A program made the position numbers and the translations under genes. A DNA stretch of 64,000 bases, from assembly GCA_046351235.1 (NCBI GenBank), contig JAXLYV010000011.1, forward strand, positions 62,001-126,000. Direction: 5' to 3'. How positions within the stretch are numbered: position 1 is the stretch's first letter; the number at the start of each line of letters is the position of its first letter. Origin of the DNA: JBBSAT01 sp046351235. Its GTDB lineage: Bacteria > Myxococcota_A > Polyangia > Polyangiales > Sandaracinaceae. The notes beneath the pieces are model-generated. The model made no database searches, was not told the DNA's origin, and saw nothing but the letters and a program-made list of their open reading frames with translations. Positions 16,824 through 26,062 of this stretch are shown piece after piece.

Positions 16824-18149
16824 CTATTGGCTCGCGGCGTCGGCCGCGAGGATGCCGCCGGCGGCGGCGATGCGCACCGACGCATCCGGATCCTCGAGTG
16901 CCGGCGCGACCCGGGCCGGCTCCATCGCGTCGCGCGCGAGCGCGCGGGCGGCCGTGCGACGCAGCGGGATGTCCGCGCCGTGCATCGCCTGCTCGATGCG
17001 GAGCGCGGCGTCGTGATCGCCTCGCGTCGCGAGCTCGATCGAGGCCTGGAGCGCGGTCATCGACGCGTCCACCGTCGAGAGCGCGACGAGCGCCTCGTGC
17101 GCCCCTTGCTCGGTACCCGAGCTCGTGATCAGCGCGCGCGCGATCTGCAGACGCACGGTCGCGTCGGGCTCGCGCGCGAGCGCCTCCGTGAGGGCGCGAT
17201 CGAGGCTCTCCGAGTGCGGTAGCGTGACGAGCGCGACGGCCGCCTGCCCGCGCAACGCGCCGTCGGTCGCCGACAGCGCGCCGACGAGGAACGCACGCGA
17301 GCGCTCGGCATCGGCATCGGTGGGGGGCGCGTCGCGATCGACCGCCGTCGCGAGCAACCGCGCCGCCTCGATTCCCTGCGCGCTCGGCGGCATCTCGAAG
17401 AGCGAGGCGAGCGAGGCCCGCGCACCGTCGCGATCGGCATGCAGGAGCGCCGCGACGGCGCCCATGCGCACGCTGGCGATCGGATCCGAGAGCCGCTCGC
17501 GGAGCAGCGCGACCGCCGACGCGCCGTAGTCGCCAAGCGCGCGCACGGCCGCACCGCGGACGCTCGGATCGGGATCGATCCGCGCGCGCTCCTCGAGCAC
17601 GAGGCGCGCATCGCTGTCCGGCGCGAGCTCCGCGAGGCGCGTGCAGGCTGCCGCGCGCACGCGCGCCGACGACTCGGTCGCCAGCGTGATCAGCTGCGCG
17701 CGGTCGGCCTCGGCCGAGAGCCCCAGCACCGCTGCTGCGCGCACCGCGGGGTCCGGATCACCGACGCGGCCTCGCAACGCCTCACGCGCCGAGCCGCTGC
17801 CGACCTGCGCGAGCAGCGCGAGCGCGTGCACCGACCCGCCCTCCGCGAGGCGCTCGAGCACGGGCCTTCCGACCGTGCCCGCGAGCGAGAGCTGCGTGAG
17901 CGCCGCCTCGCGGCTCGTCTCGTCGCTCGACGCCGCCGCGTCCTCGAGCAGGAGCGAGGCGATGCGCGTCAGCAGCGCGACGTCGTCCCCATCGCTCTCG
18001 CGCAGGCGCTCGTACGCGTCGATCGCCCCCGGCACGTCGCGTCGATCGAGCGCGCTCGAGACGCCGAGGCGCATGCCGCCGCCGCAGCCCGCCGCCACGA
18101 GCGCGACGAGCGAACCGATCCGAACGACCTCGAGCCCCCGGCGATGCAC
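16824..18149 (-). CDS. HEAT-repeat lipoprotein
   Basis: The 441-residue protein has a lipobox (LVALVAAGCGG, Cys22) and then a series of about ten helical hairpins with the HEAT/PBS-type signature DPDPAVRAAAVLGLS, DPDPSVRGAAVRALGD, DPIASVRMGAVAALL and DPDASVRIAAAGG. Such solenoids bind proteins or peptides; the lipid anchor places it in the envelope, where it may act as a scaffold. No catalytic motif is present. The gene is divergent from the SDR gene at 18218 with a 68-bp gap. Confidence 0.82.
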   Translation of the reverse strand: MHRRGLEVVRIGSLVALVAAGCGGGMRLGVSSALDRRDVPGAIDAYERLRESDGDDVALLTRIASLLLEDAAASSDETSREAALTQLSLAGTVGRPVLERLAEGGSVHALALLAQVGSGSAREALRGRVGDPDPAVRAAAVLGLSAEADRAQLITLATESSARVRAAACTRLAELAPDSDARLVLEERARIDPDPSVRGAAVRALGDYGASAVALLRERLSDPIASVRMGAVAALLHADRDGARASLASLFEMPPSAQGIEAARLLATAVDRDAPPTDADAERSRAFLVGALSATDGALRGQAAVALVTLPHSESLDRALTEALAREPDATVRLQIARALITSSGTEQGAHEALVALSTVDASMTALQASIELATRGDHDAALRIEQAMHGADIPLRRTAARALARDAMEPARVAPALEDPDASVRIAAAGGILAADAASQ

Positions 18150-18217
18150 GGGCGGACCCTAGTACATCGCGGCCTCGTTCGAGAAGAGAAGACCGCCGCG
18201 CATGCTATGCCCGCGCC

Positions 18218-19045
18218 ATGGCGACGAAGCGCTTCGAAGGGAAGGTCGTGTGGATCACCGGTGCCGGCAGCGGCATCGGCAAGGCGCTCGCGATCGAGCT
18301 CTCGCGGCAGGGCGCCACGATCGCCGTCTCGGGGCGGCGGCGCGCCAACCTCGACGAGGTCGTGCGGGCGATCGAGAGCGGCGGCGGCCGCGCGCTGCCC
18401 GTGCCCTGCGACGTCACCGACGAAGCCTCGCTCGACGAGGCGGTGAAGACGATCGTCGGACAGCTCGGCAAGCTCGACGTCGCCGTCGCGAACGCGGGCT
18501 TCTCGGTCTCCGGCTCCATCCGCAAGCTCACCGCGGCCGACTGGCGGCGGCAGCTCGACACGAACGTGGTCGGCGCGGCGCTCACGGCCAAGGTCGCGCT
18601 CGACGCGCTCGAGAAGACGCGCGGCAGCGTGGTCCTCGTCGGCAGCGTGGCGGCCTTCGTCCCCTCGCCGAACGTCGGCGCCTACAGCGCGAGCAAGGCC
18701 GCGCTGCGCTCGCTCGGGCAGACGCTCGACATCGAGCTGAGCGACACCGGCATCGCCGTGACCGTGATCCATCCGGGCTTCGTCGAGAGCGAGATCGCGC
18801 AGGTCGACAACCAGGGACGACACGACCCCTCGCGGCCGGATCGCCGGCCCAAGAACCTGATGTGGCCCGCCGACCAGGCCGCGCGCGTGATGGCGCGCGC
18901 GATCGCGGCGCGAAAGCCCGAGCTCGTGTTCACGGGCCACGGCAAGGTCGGCGCGTTCCTGGGCCAGCACCTGCCCGGCGTCGTGCGCTTCGCGATGCGC
19001 AACGGCGGCGGCACGCGCCGCGCGAAGGCGATCACGAAGGAGTGA
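18218..19045 (+). CDS. Classical short-chain dehydrogenase/reductase
   Basis: The 275-residue cytoplasmic enzyme has intact SDR motifs: the cofactor loop GAGSGIG (residues ~15-21), NAGFS, the catalytic Ser in VLVGSVAAF and the YSASK pair (Tyr/Lys). Arginines just after beta-2 (SGRRRAN) suggest NADP(H) preference. The substrate class is not readable. The C-terminal PGVVRFAMRNGG part resembles SDRs annotated as acting on lipids or retinol-like alcohols, but this is weak. Its last 14 bases overlap the convergent MauE/DoxX gene. Confidence 0.9.
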   Translation: MATKRFEGKVVWITGAGSGIGKALAIELSRQGATIAVSGRRRANLDEVVRAIESGGGRALPVPCDVTDEASLDEAVKTIVGQLGKLDVAVANAGFSVSGSIRKLTAADWRRQLDTNVVGAALTAKVALDALEKTRGSVVLVGSVAAFVPSPNVGAYSASKAALRSLGQTLDIELSDTGIAVTVIHPGFVESEIAQVDNQGRHDPSRPDRRPKNLMWPADQAARVMARAIAARKPELVFTGHGKVGAFLGQHLPGVVRFAMRNGGGTRRAKAITKE

Positions 19046-19514
19046 GGCCCGCGGAGCGCCGGAGCGGCCAGAGCGGCAGATCCGGGCCCAGCACGACGAG
19101 CGCGCACGCGATCGTGAGCGCCATGTTGCGGGTGACGGTGAGCCAGCTGACGCGCGTCTCGACCACGTGCCCGAAGCAGCCGCAGTCGAGATCGATGCCG
19201 CGCGCGATCGCCTGCACCATGCCGATCGCGAACGCGATCAGCATGCCGCTCGCGATCAGCGCAGCGCCGCGCGCGTGCACGCCGGTGACGAGGGCGACGC
19301 CGACGAGGGCCTCGAGCAAGGGGAGACCGACCGCCATCGGGCCGATCAGCGCGTCGGGGACGAAGCGGTAGTTGTCGATGTCGGTCGCGAACGAGGTGGG
19401 ATCGCCGATCTTCGGGATCGCCGCGCTCAGGAAGATGGCGGCGACGACGAGGCGCAGCACGACGACGAGCGCGCGCCCGCGCGGAGAGTCGAGGAATGTG
19501 CGGAGCTTCGTCAT
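19032..19514 (-). CDS. MauE/DoxX-type redox-associated membrane protein
   Basis: The ATG at 19514 overlaps the rhodanese stop by 4 bp and gives 160 residues with four membrane helices (VVLRLVVAAIFLSAAI, MAVGLPLLEALVGVAL, ALIASGMLIAFAIGMVQ, MALTIACALVVLG). The loop after helix 3 has the motif DLDCGCFG, typical of MauE/DoxX-like proteins that pair with thiol or sulphur redox partners. With the membrane-anchored rhodanese just upstream it likely forms a small sulphur/thiol redox unit in the cytoplasmic membrane. Confidence 0.8.
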   Translation of the reverse strand: MTKLRTFLDSPRGRALVVVLRLVVAAIFLSAAIPKIGDPTSFATDIDNYRFVPDALIGPMAVGLPLLEALVGVALVTGVHARGAALIASGMLIAFAIGMVQAIARGIDLDCGCFGHVVETRVSWLTVTRNMALTIACALVVLGPDLPLWPLRRSAGLTPS

Positions 19515-20053
19515 GGGCACACCCGACAAGGACCGGACTCGGCGGGGAAGTCGTTCGAGAGCCACTCGGGGATGCCGCCTCGGAGCACGCGCACGTCGCG
19601 CGCGCCGTCCTCGGCGAGCAGGCTCGCCAGCCGCCGGCTGCTCGCGCAGTCGTCGTTCGTGTCGCAATAGGCGACCACGGTGCGCGCCCCGAGCGCGAGC
19701 GCCGCGGTCGAGGCCTCGATCGCGCCGGTGTCCATCGGCATCGCGATCGCGTTCGGGATGTGGCCCGCCTCGTAGTCGGTGAGCGAGCGGGCGTCGACGA
19801 AGACGACCTCCGTGTCGTCCACGAGCGCGCGCGCGTCGTTCTGCTCGATCCAGCCGATCTCGGGGTGGAGCTCGACGGGCGGCGTGCAGGTCGCCGCCAC
19901 ACGGAAGTCGCCGACGTCCGGAACGCCGCCGACGATGCCGTAGCCCACGCCGAGACAGATCCCCACGACGAGCACGCGCGAAGCCTCGATCACCACGGTC
20001 CGCGCAAGACCAGGCGTCGAGGGGGCACGGGCTGTGGTGGGGAGGTCGGTCAC
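19511..20053 (-). CDS. Membrane-anchored rhodanese-like protein
   Basis: The 180-residue protein has an N-terminal membrane anchor (VLVVGICLGVGYGIVGGV) and a rhodanese domain at residues ~70-170 with the DARSLTDYEAGHIPNA entry motif and the active loop cysteine in VVAYCDTNDDC. Rhodaneses carry a persulphide on this cysteine. The anchor should place the domain in the periplasm, where it would move sulphur or sense thiols. Cys-Arg-Val-Cys at the very C-terminus (PCRVCP) is an extra CxxC pair. Coupled by ATGA to the MauE/DoxX gene. Confidence 0.82.
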   Translation of the reverse strand: MTDLPTTARAPSTPGLARTVVIEASRVLVVGICLGVGYGIVGGVPDVGDFRVAATCTPPVELHPEIGWIEQNDARALVDDTEVVFVDARSLTDYEAGHIPNAIAMPMDTGAIEASTAALALGARTVVAYCDTNDDCASSRRLASLLAEDGARDVRVLRGGIPEWLSNDFPAESGPCRVCP

Positions 20054-20092
20054 GGCAGCGGCACGAAGAATGGGGCCAGCATCGCTCGAGGT

Positions 20093-23000
20093 TCAATGCG
20101 CCGCGAAGGCGGCGATTCCGGCGGCGAGCGCCTCGGCGTCCGCGCGCGCCCGATCGAGCGGCGGCGCGATCGGCAGCGAGCCGTCCGGCAGCGGCAGCAC
20201 GCGCAGGCCGCGCGCGGCGAGATGCCGCGCGAGCTCCGGCGCGCGCGCGCCCCGGATCACGCGATAGAGGCCCAGCCCGGCCGCCGAGAGCCCGGCCCCC
20301 GCGAGCGGCGCGAGTGCTCGATCGAGCAGCGCCGCCGAGGTGGCGACGTCGATCTTGCGCGCCGCCCGCAGCTGATGATGCGCCTGGACGAGCGCGAGCT
20401 CGTCGCCGTCCCACGTCGAGACGAACGTGAGCGGCGTGGCGACGTAGAGCGCGCTCGTGACGTGCACCAGCCCGAGCTGGCCGCCGGTCCACCACACGAG
20501 CGCGTCCGGCACCAGCATCTCGCGCAGCGCCGCGCTCGCGAAGGGGCCACGGCCGCTGCGGTAGTACGCGCTCGCGGTCTCCACGAGCACGATCGGCACG
20601 CCCGTCTCGCGGCGCACGTCCCCGAGCGCGAGCACGAACGCATCGCTGAGCGTTCGCCCCGTGCGCTCCTGCACCATCTCGACGACGATGCCGAGCACCG
20701 ACTTCGCGCCCACGCCCGCGATCACCGAGCGCAGGGCCTCGAGCGCCGCCGCGTCGCCGACCTCCGCCGGATGCGGCACGCGCGGGAAGTCGAAGTGCGC
20801 AGGCCCGCCACGGTGCACGCGCGGATCGCTGATCGAGCGCGCGCAAGCCGTCGTGTGCCCGACGTAGCCGCCCTCGAGCCCGATCACCGCGCGCCCTTCC
20901 TTGCGATGGAAGCGCAGCATGCGGACGGTCTTGTCGATCGTCTCGTCGCGTCCCGACGTGAGGAACAGATGCGGATGGTCGGGCGCGATCGCCGCCGCCC
21001 ACTCCGTCGCGCGGACGATCGCCGGCGTGATGTAGTTGCAGAGCGTGATCTTCTGGATCGTCGGGCCCGCGAGCGCGCCCTCGCGCTCGGCCGCCACGAG
21101 CGAGCGCGGCGCCTCGGCGAGCGGCGTCACGAGACCGGACGAGAGACCGACGGCGGCCTGCCCGTTCGGCGCATCGTGCGCGGCGAGCGGCCGGAGCGGC
21201 TGCCGGTAGTAGCGCGCCGTACCCTCCGAGTCGTAGGCCTTTTCCATCGAGAAGAGCGTGTGCGCGCCGAGCGCCTCGTTGAGGCGCACCATCGCGTCAG
21301 CCGCTCCGAGGCGGTTGCGGCCCACGCAGTAGCGATAGCGAGGCGAGCCGTCCGGCTTCCGCTTCGCCATCGCGGCGCGCAGCTGCGCATGCTTGAGGCG
21401 GCGGCCGAGGCCCGCGCCGCGCACGGCGCTCGAGACGGTGAGCGCGACCGAGTAGATCGTGTCGGCACGGCCACGCGCGGGATCGCGGTCGGGGCCTTGG
21501 ATCTCGGGAACGCGCTCCAGCGCGACGCCGATCGCATAGCCGACGAGCTCCTTGCGCCCGTCCACCGTGCGCTCGGCGACGATGGCCACGCCGTCCGCGT
21601 CCTCGAGCCCGGCGCGCAGCCGCGGCTCGGGGTCGCGCCGCGCGGGCTCGTAGGTCTGCATCTCGAGCGCCAGGATCTGCGGCAAGAGCGCGTCGGCCTC
21701 CGAGGCGCTGGCCTCGCGCACGACGATGCCCTGCTCGCTCTCGGCGGCGCGCGGCGCGTCGAGGTCTTCCCACTCGGGTGGCTTCTTCGCCGGATGCGCT
21801 TCGAGCCACGCGAGCGACTGGCGGATCGTCTGGAAGAGGAGCTCGATCTCCTTCTCGCCGAACGCCGCGCTCAGCCGGTAGCGCACGGTGCGGTCGCCCG
21901 CGCCGAACACGATCGCCCCGCGCCAGAAGCGCTGTCCGAGATAGGCGTCGAGCTCGGCCGGCGTCGCGAGATCGAAGGCCAGCGCGAAGCCCCGCGCCCT
22001 GGGGCGCGCGATGCGATGGCCCCAACTGCGCGCGAGGTGCTCGAGCCGCGGCCGCACGAGCGCCTCGACGCGCCGTGCGTCGTCGCTCTCGGCGATCAGC
22101 GACGCGTGCAGGCGACCCCGCACGAGCGAGGCGGCCGAGGCCTGCGTCGGCTCCACGTCCGCCAGCGTGCTCATCACGACGCCGACCTGGGCGCGCTTGG
22201 CGAAGATCACGGCGTCGGGCCGATCGGGCGCGCCCGCGCGGTCCACGTATCCGAAGCTCGTATGCCAGGCGAAGGGCCCGCCGAGGCCGAAGCCGCATTG
22301 AACCTCGTCCACGAGGAGCGGCACGCCCAGCGCGCGCGTGACGAGGCGCAGCGCGCGGTGGAAGCGGGCGCTCGCATAGCGATCGCCGCCCTCGCTCTGC
22401 ATCGGCTCGATCACGACGGCGAAGTGCGTGTGCTCCGCGATGCGGCGCGCCACGAACGCGAGCGAGGCGACCTCGGCGGCGAGCAGTGCGTCGGGCGAGC
22501 TGCCGAAGCGAGCGACGAGCTCGTCGATCGCGGCCCGAGCACAGAGCTCGCGGAAGCCCTCCGGCTCGGCCGGCTCGCCCTGATCGGCGGCGTCGAAGCG
22601 CGGGAACGGCGCGAAGTCGACCTCGTAGCCCGGGATCTCGAAGGGAACGCGCTTGGCGGGCGAGTGGCTCGCGTAGAGCGAGAGCAGCGTGCGCCCGTGG
22701 AAGCTGCCCTCGAACGCGAGGAGCTTGGTGGCGTTCCAGCCCAGCGCGCTCGTGTGCGCGCGCGCGAGCGCGTAGGCCTTCTCGTTCGCCTCGGCGCCGC
22801 ACGCGGTGAAGCACACGGTGGGGAAGCCGGGAACGAGATCTCGCAACGTCGTGGCGTAGGCCTGCGCGACCCGCGCGCCCGCGCCCTCGGCGTCGAGCAG
22901 GTCGTGGCTCCGGAGCATCGTGTCCTCGAAGGCTCCGTCGACGTAGGCGCGGGCCATGGACTCGTGCATGAAGCCGAAGGGCAGGGTCGCCGTCTGGCTC

Positions 23001-24736
23001 ATCGCGTCGAGCACCGAGAGCGGCTCGTCGTCGACCGAGACGTACCAAGGGCCGTGACTGCGCAGATGATCGAAGACCGGCGGCTTCTTCTCGCGTGGGA
23101 TGCGGTCGTTCGCGTGGAAGCGCTCGAGCAGCGCAGTCGACTTCGGGAGCGCGCCCGCCTTCGGGCGACGCAGCGCGAGCGGGCGCGGCGCTTCCACGAG
23201 CGTACGTGCCGCGTCGGCGGCCTCTTCGCTCGCGTGACGCTCTTCGAGCTGGTCGAGATCCGGCGTGACGAGCGCCGCCCGCAGCGCCGGCAGGACGGGG
23301 AACGCGCCCGCCACGTTCGACTGCACGGCGACCGGGATCGCCAGGTTGCGCGCGGCGAAGCTACCCGCCGGACGGAAGTTGCCGCTCCGGCCCGTCCCAC
23401 CGAACGGCAGCCGCGGGCTCGCCTGGTTCGTCGAGCGATTGCGGTTGAGGATCCCGACGCGCGTGCCGCGGTAGTAGCGATCGAAGCGCGCGTCGTCGCT
23501 CGTGAAGATGCTGTTCGCGAACCCGTAGGGCGAGTCGTTCACGAGCGCGATGGCCTCGTCGTCGTCCTCGAAGGTCTCGATGCCGATGTCGGGGCCGAAG
23601 AGCTCGACGTCCGTGTACCCGGTGATCTCGTGGACGCGATCGGGCAGCACGTGGAACGACGCCGACAGGAACGAGCCGCCCGCGAGGCGCTTGCTCTCGA
23701 CCACGGCGTCGGCACCGCGCTCCTCGGCGGCGCGCATCGCGCGCTCGAGCTTGTCGCGACCGGCCTCGCTCGCCAGCGGGCCGGCGAAAGCGCTCGGATC
23801 GTCGGGATCGCCGAAGCGCAGGCTCTGCACGAGCGGCCGGAGCGCGTCGACGAGCGCCTTCTGCTTGCTGCGATGGACGAGCACGCGATCGGTGCAGGTG
23901 CAGCGCTGCCCGGTGGTGAGGTAGCCGCCCACGACGATCTCGTGCGCCGCCTGGCGGACGTCGGCGTCGGCGCAGACGATGGCGGTGTTCTTCCCACCCA
24001 TCTCGAGCGCGACCAGCATCTCGGGCCGATCGAGCGCGGCCTCGCTGATGCGGCGCCCCACCGGCCAGCTACCGGTGAACGCGAGACCGTGCACGTGGGC
24101 GTTCGCGACCATGGCCGCGCCCGTCGCGCCCTTGCCTTGGACGACGTTGAGGACGCCGGGGGGCAGTCCGGCGGCATGCGCGGCCTCCGCGTAGCGGATG
24201 CCACAGAGCGGCGCGAGCTCGCTCGGCTTCATGACGACCGTGTTCCCGAGGAGCAGCGCGGGGATCACGTGCGCGTGACAGAGATGCAGCGGGAAATTGA
24301 AGGGCCCGATGACGCCGACGACGCCGTGCGGATGCCACCGCAGCGCCTCGTTCGGAAAGCCCGGCAGCACGCCGTCCTTCAGGTCGTTCTTGATGGCGCC
24401 GGCCGTGACGTCGAAGCGGCCGATGAGTGTCTGGATCTCCGTGCGCGCCTCCGATCGGATCTTGCCGATCTCCTGCACGATCGCGTCGGCCAGCGACTCC
24501 CGCTGCGCCTCGATCACCGAGCGGAAGCGGACGAGGGCCGCCCATCGCTCGTCGAACGAGAGCCGGGACCAGCCGTGCTGTGCCGCGCGCGCGGCCTCGA
24601 CCGCGACGGCGACCTGCGAGGGGCTCCAGGTCGTCTCGACGACGACGGCCCCTTCCTTCGAAGGGTTGTGCGAGACGAGAGCGTCTCCGCGGGCGGCGAC
24701 GAAGGCGCCCCCGACGTAGTCACCGGCGATCGACAT
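20093..24736 (-). CDS. Four-part fusion: AstD-like aldehyde dehydrogenase, class III aminotransferase, GNAT, and lysine-less aminotransferase fold
   Basis: From the ATG at 24736 the product has 1547 residues (ATGs at 24748 and 24775 are alternatives). Residues ~1-480 are an aldehyde dehydrogenase closest in motif to succinylglutamate semialdehyde dehydrogenase AstD: Glu245 in LALEMGGK and nucleophile Cys279 in TTGQRCTC. Residues ~530-985 are a class III aminotransferase of the GABA/lysine type with PLP residues Asp810 (LVDEVQCGFG) and Lys847 (FAKRAQVG). Residues ~1000-1185 are a GNAT acyltransferase with the acetyl-CoA loop VRGAGLGRRL. Residues ~1225-1547 resemble a second aminotransferase, but the lysine position reads Thr1417 and the PLP aspartate Glu1386. 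The chain would transaminate an amine, oxidise the semialdehyde and acylate something; the substrate is unknown. It follows an aminotransferase and a C45 hydrolase in one direction. Confidence 0.85.
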   Translation of the reverse strand: MSIAGDYVGGAFVAARGDALVSHNPSKEGAVVVETTWSPSQVAVAVEAARAAQHGWSRLSFDERWAALVRFRSVIEAQRESLADAIVQEIGKIRSEARTEIQTLIGRFDVTAGAIKNDLKDGVLPGFPNEALRWHPHGVVGVIGPFNFPLHLCHAHVIPALLLGNTVVMKPSELAPLCGIRYAEAAHAAGLPPGVLNVVQGKGATGAAMVANAHVHGLAFTGSWPVGRRISEAALDRPEMLVALEMGGKNTAIVCADADVRQAAHEIVVGGYLTTGQRCTCTDRVLVHRSKQKALVDALRPLVQSLRFGDPDDPSAFAGPLASEAGRDKLERAMRAAEERGADAVVESKRLAGGSFLSASFHVLPDRVHEITGYTDVELFGPDIGIETFEDDDEAIALVNDSPYGFANSIFTSDDARFDRYYRGTRVGILNRNRSTNQASPRLPFGGTGRSGNFRPAGSFAARNLAIPVAVQSNVAGAFPVLPALRAALVTPDLDQLEERHASEEAADAARTLVEAPRPLALRRPKAGALPKSTALLERFHANDRIPREKKPPVFDHLRSHGPWYVSVDDEPLSVLDAMSQTATLPFGFMHESMARAYVDGAFEDTMLRSHDLLDAEGAGARVAQAYATTLRDLVPGFPTVCFTACGAEANEKAYALARAHTSALGWNATKLLAFEGSFHGRTLLSLYASHSPAKRVPFEIPGYEVDFAPFPRFDAADQGEPAEPEGFRELCARAAIDELVARFGSSPDALLAAEVASLAFVARRIAEHTHFAVVIEPMQSEGGDRYASARFHRALRLVTRALGVPLLVDEVQCGFGLGGPFAWHTSFGYVDRAGAPDRPDAVIFAKRAQVGVVMSTLADVEPTQASAASLVRGRLHASLIAESDDARRVEALVRPRLEHLARSWGHRIARPRARGFALAFDLATPAELDAYLGQRFWRGAIVFGAGDRTVRYRLSAAFGEKEIELLFQTIRQSLAWLEAHPAKKPPEWEDLDAPRAAESEQGIVVREASASEADALLPQILALEMQTYEPARRDPEPRLRAGLEDADGVAIVAERTVDGRKELVGYAIGVALERVPEIQGPDRDPARGRADTIYSVALTVSSAVRGAGLGRRLKHAQLRAAMAKRKPDGSPRYRYCVGRNRLGAADAMVRLNEALGAHTLFSMEKAYDSEGTARYYRQPLRPLAAHDAPNGQAAVGLSSGLVTPLAEAPRSLVAAEREGALAGPTIQKITLCNYITPAIVRATEWAAAIAPDHPHLFLTSGRDETIDKTVRMLRFHRKEGRAVIGLEGGYVGHTTACARSISDPRVHRGGPAHFDFPRVPHPAEVGDAAALEALRSVIAGVGAKSVLGIVVEMVQERTGRTLSDAFVLALGDVRRETGVPIVLVETASAYYRSGRGPFASAALREMLVPDALVWWTGGQLGLVHVTSALYVATPLTFVSTWDGDELALVQAHHQLRAARKIDVATSAALLDRALAPLAGAGLSAAGLGLYRVIRGARAPELARHLAARGLRVLPLPDGSLPIAPPLDRARADAEALAAGIAAFAAH

Positions 24737-24808
24737 CGGGGCGAGCATAGTCCCCCGCGCGGAACGCGCATCCACCCGGAATCACGGCCCAACGCGACGC
24801 GAGCAAGC

Positions 24809-26062
24809 TCACGCGGAGGCGGCCAGCGCCTCTTCGAGCTGATGCGCGCCGCGATCGAGGTCGGTCTCCTGGATGACGAGCGGCGGCGACACGATGAGCG
24901 TCCGGATGCGCCTGTTGGGGTGCGTCATGAGATGGCGCTTGCCGAGCTCGAGCTCGATCCGCGCCCAGCGGGCGTCGTCCACGTCGAGCTCGAGGCCCCA
25001 GAGGAGCCCTCGGCCGCGGAGGCGCGGGATCAGGGAGGGGTGGCGATCCTGCAGCGCCGCGAGCGTCGCGCCGAGACGGGTGCCGAGGTCCGCCGCGCGC
25101 GCGACGAGGCGTTCGTCGTCGTAAACGCGGACCGCCTCGAGGCCGGCGGCGACTCCGAGCGGGTGCCCGTAGAACGTGAGGCCCGCGTACAGCACGTGCT
25201 CGTCGAAGTGACGCGCCACGCGATCGTGGACCAAGACGGCCCCGAGCGGAGCGTAGCCGCCGGTCAGGCCCTTGCTGATCGTGATGAGATCCGGCGCTGC
25301 CGCGCCGATCGCCTCGAAGCCGTAGTAGGTCCCGAGCCGGCCGAAGCCGTTGAGCACACAATCCGCGACGAGGAGCGCGCCGTGCCGGTCACACGCGGCA
25401 CGCAGGGCGTCCCAATAGCCCGCCGGCGGCACGAGCACTCCGTTCGCGCCCGGAACCGGCTCGACGAAGACCGCGGCAACGCTCTTGGCGCCTTCGAGCT
25501 CGAGGGTGCGGGCGATCGCCTCGGCAGAACCGCCGCCTTCCACGATCGCGCCGCCGCCCGGAACCCGCGACTCGTAGCAGTCGAGGACGTGGACGACCCC
25601 CACGAGACCCGGCTCGAGAGGCGGCCGGCGGTAGTCGCCGCTGAGCGAGAGCGCGCCCATGGAGGCGCCGTGATAGCTGCGGTAGCGGGACACGAGCTTG
25701 TGGCGCCCCGTGACCATACGGGCGATCTTCAGCGCGTTTTCCGTCGCTTCGGCGCCGCCGAGCGTGAAGAAGACCTTCGAGAACCCGGGGGGCGCCTTCT
25801 CGAGCAGGCGCTTGGCGAGCTCGGTCTTCGCCGGGAAGATGCCGCTCGGCGTGGTCAGGAGCAGCTCGTCCGCCTGGCGCTTGATCGCCTCGATGATGCG
25901 GCGGTTCCCGTGCCCGAGGTTGGCTTGGTACGAGAGCGACGCGAAATCGAGCCACTCGGCGCCGTCGGCCGTGCGCAGCCGCGCGCCCTCGCCCCCGACG
26001 ATCGCCTGCGGCACGGCACTTCGCTGCGCCGACCACGTGAAGAAGAACGGATGCTCGCTCAC
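24809..26062 (-). CDS. Class III (omega-type) PLP aminotransferase
   Basis: The GTG at 26062 overlaps the C45 stop by 4 bp and gives 417 residues, the normal length for fold-type I class III aminotransferases. Key parts are GGAEATENAL (phosphate-binding), YRSYHGAS, the PLP-ring aspartate Asp234 in VADCVLNGFGR and the Schiff-base lysine Lys264 in TISKGLTGGY. Members move amino groups from terminal amines or beta-alanine-like compounds to pyruvate or 2-oxoglutarate. It sits between the C45 hydrolase and the fused enzyme, which itself contains a second, intact aminotransferase, so two distinct transaminations may occur in the pathway. Confidence 0.9.
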   Translation of the reverse strand: MSEHPFFFTWSAQRSAVPQAIVGGEGARLRTADGAEWLDFASLSYQANLGHGNRRIIEAIKRQADELLLTTPSGIFPAKTELAKRLLEKAPPGFSKVFFTLGGAEATENALKIARMVTGRHKLVSRYRSYHGASMGALSLSGDYRRPPLEPGLVGVVHVLDCYESRVPGGGAIVEGGGSAEAIARTLELEGAKSVAAVFVEPVPGANGVLVPPAGYWDALRAACDRHGALLVADCVLNGFGRLGTYYGFEAIGAAAPDLITISKGLTGGYAPLGAVLVHDRVARHFDEHVLYAGLTFYGHPLGVAAGLEAVRVYDDERLVARAADLGTRLGATLAALQDRHPSLIPRLRGRGLLWGLELDVDDARWARIELELGKRHLMTHPNRRIRTLIVSPPLVIQETDLDRGAHQLEEALAASA

